Below, piece by piece: positions 14,726 through 19,875 of a DNA stretch of 19,875 bases (within the stretch, counting starts at the first letter, position 1; every line of letters begins with the position of its first letter). Under the pieces are notes generated by a model. The model ran no database searches. It saw nothing but the letters and a program-made list of their open reading frames with translations, and was not told the DNA's origin. This DNA comes from DASVDK01 sp036381125 [NCBI: Thermodesulfobacteriota bacterium] (lineage in GTDB: Bacteria; DASVDK01), in contig DASVDK010000316.1 in NCBI GenBank assembly GCA_036381125.1, positions 1-19,875 on the forward strand, read 5' to 3'. The position numbers were made by a program, and so were the translations under genes.

Positions 14726-17275
14726 ATGTCCCTCGCCGCGCTGCGGGCGCGTCTCCTGCCGCTCGTCGGCATCCTCCTCTTCTCCGCGACGCTGTGGCTG
14801 CTCCACGAGGCGCTGGGGAGCGTTCGGTACGAGGACGTGGTCGCGCACCTGTCGGCGCTGCCGGCCGGCGCGGTCGCGCGGGCGGCCCTCCTCACGGTCC
14901 TCGGCTACGCCGTCCTCACCGGTTACGACGTGCTGGCGCTCAGGTACATCGGCAAGCCGATCCCCTACCGGAGGACGGCGGTCGCCTCCTTCGTCGCCTA
15001 CGCCGTGGGGCACACGCTCGGCCAGTCGTGGCTCACCGGCGGCAGCGTCCGGTACCGGCTCTACGCCGCCTGGGGGCTCTCGGCGGCCAACGTGGCCGCC
15101 GTCGTGGCGTTCTGCGCCTTCACGTTCTGGCTCGGGTTCCTCGCCGTGGGCGGCGTCGTCTTCCTCGCCTCGCCGCCCGTGGTGCCGGCCGAGGTGCGGG
15201 TGGCGGCCTGGACCCTGCCGGCGCTCGGCGTGGCGGGCATGATCCTCACCGCGGCCTACGTCGCGCTCGGGACGGTGCGGCGAGAGCCGGTCAGGCTCTT
15301 CGGCCTCTCGCTGGCGGTGCCGCCCTGGCCGCTGCGCGCTGGGCAGCTGGCCGTGTCGGTCCTCGACTGGCTCCTCGCGGCCGCCACGCTCTACGTGCTC
15401 CTGCCGGCCGGGCTGCCGATCTCCTACCCGGCGTTCGTCGGCGTCTACCTGCTCGGGATCGTCGCCGGCATCGCCAGTCAGGTCCCGGGCGGACTCGGCG
15501 TCCTCGAGGGGGTCGTCGTGCTGGCCCTCGCCGGCCACGCACCCGCCTCGGCCCTCCTCGGCTCGCTCGTGGCGTTCCGGGCGATCTACCACCTGGCGCC
15601 GCTCGCCGCGGCGGCGCTGCTCCTGGCCGGCTACGAGGCGGCGCGCGCGGCGAGCCGCCTTGCCGGCCTGCGCCGCGTGCTCGCGCGGGCCCTGCCCCAC
15701 GTCGCGCCGCACCTGCTGACGATCACGACCTTCCTCGGCGGGGTCGTGCTGCTCGTCTCGGGCGCCGCGCCGGCCGACCCGTCGCGTCTCCTCCGGCTCC
15801 GGAACTTCGTGCCGCTCGCGGTCATCGAGGCGTCGCACGTCGTCGGCAGCCTCGCCGGCGCGGGCCTGCTCGTCCTCGCCCGCGGCCTGCAGCTCAGGCT
15901 CGACGCGGCGTATCGCCTCACCGTCGTCCTCCTGGCCGTCGGCGCCGCCGCCTCGCTCCTCAAGGGCCTCGACTACGAGGAGGCCGTCGTCCTCGGCCTC
16001 GTGCTGGCCGCGCTCTTGCCGTCGCGCCGCTACTTCCGGCGAGAGGCCGCGTTGCTCGACGAGGCGATGAGCCCGGCCTGGATCGCCGCGATCGGGCTCG
16101 CGCTGATCGGCGCCACGGGCGTGGGCGTCTTCGCCTTCAAGCACGTGGCGTACTCGCACGGCCTCTGGTGGCGCTTCGCCCTCCTGGACGATGCCGCGAG
16201 GTCCCTGCGCGCCTCGGCCGGCGCCGCCGGCCTCGTCGCGGCGCTGGTCGTCTGCCGGCTCCTGCGCCGGGTGCCGCCCGAGCCGAGCCCGGTGACCCCG
16301 GCCGCCCTGGAGCGGGCGGCGGCGATCGTGGCCGCCTCCCCGAGGGCCGACGCCTGGCTCGCGCTGCTCGGGGACAAGGCCTTCCTCTTCAGCGACAGCG
16401 GGCGGTCCTTCCTCGCGTACGGCGTCGAAGGGGGGAGCTTCGTCGCCCTCGGCGACCCGGTCGGCGTCGAGGCCGAGGGCTCGGAGCTGGTGTGGGCCTT
16501 CCGCGAACTCGCCGACCGCCGCGGTGCCTGGCCGGTCTTCTATCGGGTCGGCCCGAACCGTCTGCCGCTCTACCTCGATCTCGGCCTCGCGCTCCTCAAG
16601 CTCGGGGAGGAGGCGCGGGTGCCGCTCGAGGGCGTCTCGCTGCCGGGCGAGCCGGGGGCGAGGCTCCGGGATCAGGTCGACCGGCTCGAGCGGGCGGGGG
16701 CGCGATTCGCGGTGTTGCCGCCGGCCTCCGTGCCGCCGCACCTCGCCGAGCTGCGCGAGGTGTCGGACGACTGGCTGCGCTTCACGGCGACGCGGGAGCC
16801 GCGCTTCGCCCTCGGCTTCTTCGACGAGCGCTACCTTGCGCGCTGCCCCGTCGCCACGGTGCGCGTGTCGGGGCGCATCGTGGCGTTCGCCAACCTCCGG
16901 CTCGGGGCCGGCCGGGAGGAGCTCGCGCCCGACCTCATGCGCCGGCGCCGGGACGCGCCGGCGGGCGTCATGGAGTACCTCGTGATCGAGCTGATGCGCT
17001 GGGGCCGCGAGCAGGGCTACCGGTGGTGCAACCTCGGCATGGCCCCGCTCTCGGGGCTCGAGGACCGCACGCCCGCTCCGCTCTGGAACCGCGTCGGCAC
17101 GTCGCTCTTCCAGCACGGGGAGCCGTACGACGACTTCAAGGGGTCGCGGTCGTACCGGGAGACGTTCGCCCCCCACTGGGTGCCGCGCTACCTCGCGGTC
17201 CCGAGTGGGCTCTCCCTGCCGAGGGTCCTCGCGGACGTCGCCGCCGTGGTCACCGGGAGCCGGAACGAGATATAA
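14726..17275 (+). CDS. mprF: MprF-like lysylphosphatidylglycerol synthase/flippase
   Basis: This 849-residue membrane protein has the two-part architecture of bifunctional MprF. The first roughly 510 residues contain a dozen or more hydrophobic segments with the flippase-type motifs SFVAYAVGHTLGQSWLTGGS, VRYRLYAAWGLS, QVPGGLGVLEGVV and FRAIYHLAPLA. The C-terminal part, about 535-849, is the cytosolic GNAT-like synthase (DUF2156): LGDKAFLFSDSGRSFLAYGV from about residue 548, then ALGDPVG, and CNLGMAPLSGLEDR near 767-780. Such enzymes transfer an amino acid (Lys or Ala) from tRNA to phosphatidylglycerol and flip the product outward, reducing sensitivity to cationic peptides. The substrate here is unknown. 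The ATG at 14726 has no evident Shine-Dalgarno; TACTAT ten bases upstream could be a -10 box giving a nearly leaderless transcript. Confidence 0.92.
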   Translation: MSLAALRARLLPLVGILLFSATLWLLHEALGSVRYEDVVAHLSALPAGAVARAALLTVLGYAVLTGYDVLALRYIGKPIPYRRTAVASFVAYAVGHTLGQSWLTGGSVRYRLYAAWGLSAANVAAVVAFCAFTFWLGFLAVGGVVFLASPPVVPAEVRVAAWTLPALGVAGMILTAAYVALGTVRREPVRLFGLSLAVPPWPLRAGQLAVSVLDWLLAAATLYVLLPAGLPISYPAFVGVYLLGIVAGIASQVPGGLGVLEGVVVLALAGHAPASALLGSLVAFRAIYHLAPLAAAALLLAGYEAARAASRLAGLRRVLARALPHVAPHLLTITTFLGGVVLLVSGAAPADPSRLLRLRNFVPLAVIEASHVVGSLAGAGLLVLARGLQLRLDAAYRLTVVLLAVGAAASLLKGLDYEEAVVLGLVLAALLPSRRYFRREAALLDEAMSPAWIAAIGLALIGATGVGVFAFKHVAYSHGLWWRFALLDDAARSLRASAGAAGLVAALVVCRLLRRVPPEPSPVTPAALERAAAIVAASPRADAWLALLGDKAFLFSDSGRSFLAYGVEGGSFVALGDPVGVEAEGSELVWAFRELADRRGAWPVFYRVGPNRLPLYLDLGLALLKLGEEARVPLEGVSLPGEPGARLRDQVDRLERAGARFAVLPPASVPPHLAELREVSDDWLRFTATREPRFALGFFDERYLARCPVATVRVSGRIVAFANLRLGAGREELAPDLMRRRRDAPAGVMEYLVIELMRWGREQGYRWCNLGMAPLSGLEDRTPAPLWNRVGTSLFQHGEPYDDFKGSRSYRETFAPHWVPRYLAVPSGLSLPRVLADVAAVVTGSRNEI

Positions 17276-17276
17276 T
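17247..17276 (+). promoter_or_regulatory. Probable sigma-70 type promoter overlapping the mprF stop
   Basis: A perfect TATAAT hexamer at 17271-17276 contains the mprF TAA stop. Eighteen bases upstream is TGGTCA (17247-17252), matching four of six consensus -35 bases. An exact TATAAT is unlikely by chance in DNA this GC-rich. It would start transcription about 95 bases before the GT4 gene. Confidence 0.6.
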
Positions 17277-17321
17277 TTCCGAAGTAGACAAAGCGCTCGG
17301 GCCGCTGGCGCGTCCTCGTGC

Positions 17322-17343
17322 CGGCACCGAGACGCCGGTGCCG
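17322..17343 (+). promoter_or_regulatory. Stable hairpin in the GT4 leader
   Basis: CGGCACCG and CGGTGCCG form a perfect 8-bp stem with a 6-base loop (AGACGC), in the gap between mprF and the glycosyltransferase gene. There is no following T-tract, so a classical intrinsic terminator is not supported. It could act as a 5' leader structure or as a Rho-dependent 3' end for mprF. Confidence 0.4.
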
Positions 17344-17378
17344 CCGGCAAGGCCCGGCTCTTGCTTTCCTCGGACACC

Positions 17379-18419
17379 ATGAGAATCGCTCAAATTGCTC
17401 CACTGTACGAGCGAGTCCCGCCCGGCCGATACGGGGGGACCGAGCGAGTCATCGCGAACCTCGCCGATGGTCTCGTCGCTCGTGGTCACGACGTCACGCT
17501 CTTCGCCGCGGCGGGCTCGCGCACGTCGGCGCGGCTCGTCCCCGTGGCGCCCTTGCCCCTGTGGCACGACGCGAGGATCCGCGACCGCGTGGCGCCGCAC
17601 GTGCGGCTCCACGCGGAGGTCTTCCGCCGGGCCCACGAGTTCGACCTCATCCACAACCACAACGACTACTTCGCGTTCCCGTACCTCGCCACGTCGCCCG
17701 CGCCGGTCGTCACGACGATGCACGGGCGGTGCGACCTTCCCGAGCTGCACGCGGTGATCGACGCCTTCCCCGACGCGGCGCTCGTGGCCATCAGTCGGGC
17801 GCAGCAGGCCTGCCTCCCCAACGCCAACTGGGTCGGCTGCGTGTACCACGGGCTCAGGATCGATCGCATCCCGTTCGATCCACACGGGGGCGAGGGGCTC
17901 GTCTTCATCGGCCGCATGTCGCCCGAGAAGGCGCCGCACGTCGCCATCGACGTGGCGATCGAGGCCGGCCTGCCCCTCGTCATGGCCGCGCGGATCGACG
18001 CCCAGGACCGGGAGTTCTTCGAGCGCGAGGTGAAGCCCAGGCTCGACCACCCGCTCGTCCGCTACGTCGGCCAGGTGGACGACGCCGAGAAGGCACGGCT
18101 GCTCGGATCGGCGCGCGCCCTCATCCTGCCGATCGACTGGCCGGAACCGTTCGGGCTCGTCATGATCGAGGCGATGGCGTGCGGCACGCCGGTGGTGACC
18201 CGGCCGGTCGGGTCGGCCCCGGAGCTGGTCGTCCAGGGCGTCACCGGGTTCCTCGCGGAAGACCTGGCCGGCCTGGTGGCCGGCGTCCGCGCGGCGGCCT
18301 CGCTCGACCGCGCCGCCTGCCGCCGTCACGTGGAGAGCCGCTTCAGCGTGACCGGCATGGTCGAGGGCTACGAGCGGATCTATCGGAGCATGCTCGGGGG
18401 CCGGCGCGCGACGGCTTGA
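17379..18419 (+). CDS. Glycosyltransferase family 4 (GT-B fold)
   Basis: This 346-residue retaining glycosyltransferase has the N-terminal acceptor-side RYGGTERVIANLADGLVARG (17-36), HNHNDYFAFPYL, the donor-domain opening FIGRMSPEKAPHVAIDVA near 175-192, and the GT4 nucleotide-sugar signature EPFGLVMIEAMACGTPVV near 256-273, followed by GSAPELV. It probably uses a nucleotide-activated hexose in the cytosol; donor and acceptor are not determinable. The ATG at 17379 opens with MRIAQIAPLYERVPPG, a characteristic family N-terminus, though the Shine-Dalgarno is weak. A TATAAT promoter lies about 100 bases upstream. The amylo-glucosidase-like gene starts 10 bases after its stop, implying cotranscription and a shared glycan or glycoside pathway. 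Confidence 0.92.
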   Translation: MRIAQIAPLYERVPPGRYGGTERVIANLADGLVARGHDVTLFAAAGSRTSARLVPVAPLPLWHDARIRDRVAPHVRLHAEVFRRAHEFDLIHNHNDYFAFPYLATSPAPVVTTMHGRCDLPELHAVIDAFPDAALVAISRAQQACLPNANWVGCVYHGLRIDRIPFDPHGGEGLVFIGRMSPEKAPHVAIDVAIEAGLPLVMAARIDAQDREFFEREVKPRLDHPLVRYVGQVDDAEKARLLGSARALILPIDWPEPFGLVMIEAMACGTPVVTRPVGSAPELVVQGVTGFLAEDLAGLVAGVRAAASLDRAACRRHVESRFSVTGMVEGYERIYRSMLGGRRATA

Positions 18420-18429
18420 AGGGAGCGCC

Positions 18430-19875
18430 GTGGACGAGTTCGCTACCCTCGCGACCCCGGACGTCGTCACCCTCGCCACCCGGACGATCAAGGACCAGGA
18501 GGCGTTCGTCGTCTGCGACGTGTCCGGGGACGCCGACGTCCGGCGATCGCACAAGTTCGGCTTCTACCTCACCGGCACGCGGCACCTCTCCCGCCTCGCC
18601 CTCGGCCTCGACGGGGCGCGCCCGGTGGTGCTCTTCTCGAGCGTGTCGGCCGACGGCTCCGAGCTGGTCGTGAACCTGACCAACCCGGACCTGCCGCCTC
18701 ACGGCGACCACGGCGGCGGCCCGCCGCTCCCCCGCGAGCGGCTCTTCGTGCAGCGGCGGCTCATCCTCGAGGGGTCGCGGCTCGCGCACTCGCTGTACGT
18801 GCGCAACTTCGCGGGCGAGCCGGTGCGGCTCGTCCTCGCCCTCCGCTTCGAGGCCGACTTCGCCGACATCTTCGAGGTGCGCGGATTCGTGCGCCAGAGG
18901 CGGGGCGAGTACCTCGAGCCGGTCACGGGGCCCGGCCGGCTCGCCCTCGCCTACCGCGGGCTCGACGGCGTCGTCCGCTCGACGCACGTCGCGTTCGCGC
19001 CGGCGCCGGAGTCGATGGCCGTCGAGGGATCGACCGTGGAGGCCCGCTTCCCGCTGTCGCTCGGCGCGAACGACGTCGAGGTTCTCGAGCTGACGGTGCT
19101 GCCGATCGAGACGCGCCCGTCCGAGGCGGCCACGGTGGTGGTGGACCACCTGCCGTACGAAGGGGTCCGCGCCCGCCGGCGCAGCCAGGTGGACGAATGG
19201 CAGGCGTCGCTGCCGGAGGTCCGCTCGAGCCACGAGGACTTCAACCGCCTCCTCGCGCGCTCGCTGGCCGACCTCCGGCTGCTCAGCACGATCTACCCCG
19301 AGGGGCCCTACCCCGCGGCCGGCATCCCGTGGTACGTCTGCCCGTTCGGGCGCGACGGGTCGATCACCGCGCTGGAATCGCTCTGGCTCGATCCGCGCAT
19401 CGCCCAGGGGGTCCTTCGCTTCCAGGCCGCTCACCAGGCGACCGTGGACGATCCCTTCGTCGACGCCGAGCCGGGCAAGATCCTGCACGAGCTCCGCCGC
19501 GGCGAGATGGCGAACCTGCGCGAGATCCCGTTCATCCCGTACTACGGCTCGGTCGACTCGACGCCGCTCTTCCTCATGCTGCTCGCCGCGTACGTGCGGC
19601 GAACGGGGGACCTCGACCTCGCGCGCGCCCTCTGGCCGGCCGCCGTGGCCGCTCTCGAGTGGATCGACCGCTACGGCGACCTCGACGGCGACGGCCTCGT
19701 CGAGTACCGCAGCCGCTCGAGGAGCGGCCTCACGCAGCAGGGGTGGAAGGACTCGCGCGACCCGATCTTCCACGCGAGCGGCCGCGACGCCGAGCCGCCG
19801 ATCGCGCTGGTCGAGGTCCAGGGATACGTCTACGCCGCCAAGCGCGGGATGGCCGTCCTCTCGGCGCGCCTCGGC
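18430..19875 (+). CDS. Amylo-alpha-1,6-glucosidase / glycogen-debranching-like protein, 3'-truncated by window end
   Basis: The open frame runs 482 codons from GTG 18430 to the window edge with no stop. Residues about 10-205 form the glycogen-debranching N-terminal beta-rich domain (KDQEAFVVCDVSGDA, HKFGFYLTGTRHLSRL, LYVRNFAGEPVRLVLALRFE). After a linker the (alpha/alpha)6 glucosidase domain begins near residue 270: PAAGIPWYVCPFGRDGSITA around 297-316, KILHELRRGEMA, YYGSVDSTPLFLML, and GLTQQGWKDSRDPIFHASG near 432-450, the conserved catalytic region. GGGAG sits five bases before the GTG. Relatives are annotated as amylo-alpha-1,6-glucosidases and act on glycogen-like or other alpha-glucosides. 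Pairing with a GT4 gene suggests turnover or trimming of a glucoside made by that enzyme. The last part of the catalytic domain is not visible. Confidence 0.9.
   Translation, partial: MDEFATLATPDVVTLATRTIKDQEAFVVCDVSGDADVRRSHKFGFYLTGTRHLSRLALGLDGARPVVLFSSVSADGSELVVNLTNPDLPPHGDHGGGPPLPRERLFVQRRLILEGSRLAHSLYVRNFAGEPVRLVLALRFEADFADIFEVRGFVRQRRGEYLEPVTGPGRLALAYRGLDGVVRSTHVAFAPAPESMAVEGSTVEARFPLSLGANDVEVLELTVLPIETRPSEAATVVVDHLPYEGVRARRRSQVDEWQASLPEVRSSHEDFNRLLARSLADLRLLSTIYPEGPYPAAGIPWYVCPFGRDGSITALESLWLDPRIAQGVLRFQAAHQATVDDPFVDAEPGKILHELRRGEMANLREIPFIPYYGSVDSTPLFLMLLAAYVRRTGDLDLARALWPAAVAALEWIDRYGDLDGDGLVEYRSRSRSGLTQQGWKDSRDPIFHASGRDAEPPIALVEVQGYVYAAKRGMAVLSARLG

Noticed and set aside
14549-17380. 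A 943-codon minus-strand open frame opposite mprF
   Set aside because: It mirrors the codon structure of mprF, is rich in Arg/Glu/Gly without any domain, and has no start signal; mprF itself has clear family motifs.

Overview
The window is very GC-rich chromosomal DNA, roughly 70 percent or more by eye, with dense gene packing, many GTG starts, and enzyme families typical of soil or subsurface bacteria. The mix of GTP-type PEPCK, FloA, Tat-secreted orphan solute-binding protein, EndoQ-like PHP protein, MprF, and GGGGTCAGG-type dispersed repeats resembles Candidatus Rokubacteria/Methylomirabilota or another high-GC deep-branching proteobacteria-like lineage. That placement is inference; no rRNA or other phylogenetic marker is present. 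I see no tRNA, rRNA, CRISPR array, integrase or transposase gene.

Layout. 1-636 (+): 3' end of a flotillin-like floA and a small membrane protein. 718-2487 (-): pckG. 2712-4345 (-): a MarR-GNAT fusion regulator, translationally coupled to a badly deleted DMT (EamA) transporter whose frame runs without a stop into a cupin gene. A MarR-type palindrome lies just upstream (4376-4406). 4488-5249 (+): TerC membrane protein. 5255-5400: a 146-bp element bounded by inverted GGGGTCAGG repeats. 5402-6691 (-): endonuclease Q-like PHP protein. 6824-8068 (-): MFS transporter. 8148-9782 (+): Na/Pi cotransporter with PhoU-like tail.

9802-14482 (+) is a compact five-gene operon: isocitrate-lyase-superfamily lyase, Tat-exported NMT1-like solute-binding protein, LeuC-like and LeuD-like dehydratase subunits, and a 2-keto-4-pentenoate hydratase-like protein. 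The lyase, the binding protein, the hydratase and the altered LeuD motif suggest an uncharacterised catabolic route for a dicarboxylic or branched organic acid rather than leucine biosynthesis. This is the most interesting unit in the window.

14495-14569 holds three 25-bp tandem copies of the GGGGTCAGG repeat. 14726-17275 (+) is an MprF-like lipid aminoacyl transferase/flippase. A TATAAT box overlapping its stop codon probably drives 17379-18419 (+), a GT4 glycosyltransferase, and 18430 to the window end (+), an amylo-alpha-1,6-glucosidase-type enzyme.

No gene-free stretch exceeds 300 bases. The longest are 14483-14725 (the repeats plus the mprF upstream region) and 2488-2711 (between the cupin and pckG, where I see only a GC-rich palindrome at 2685-2696 and no clear promoter).
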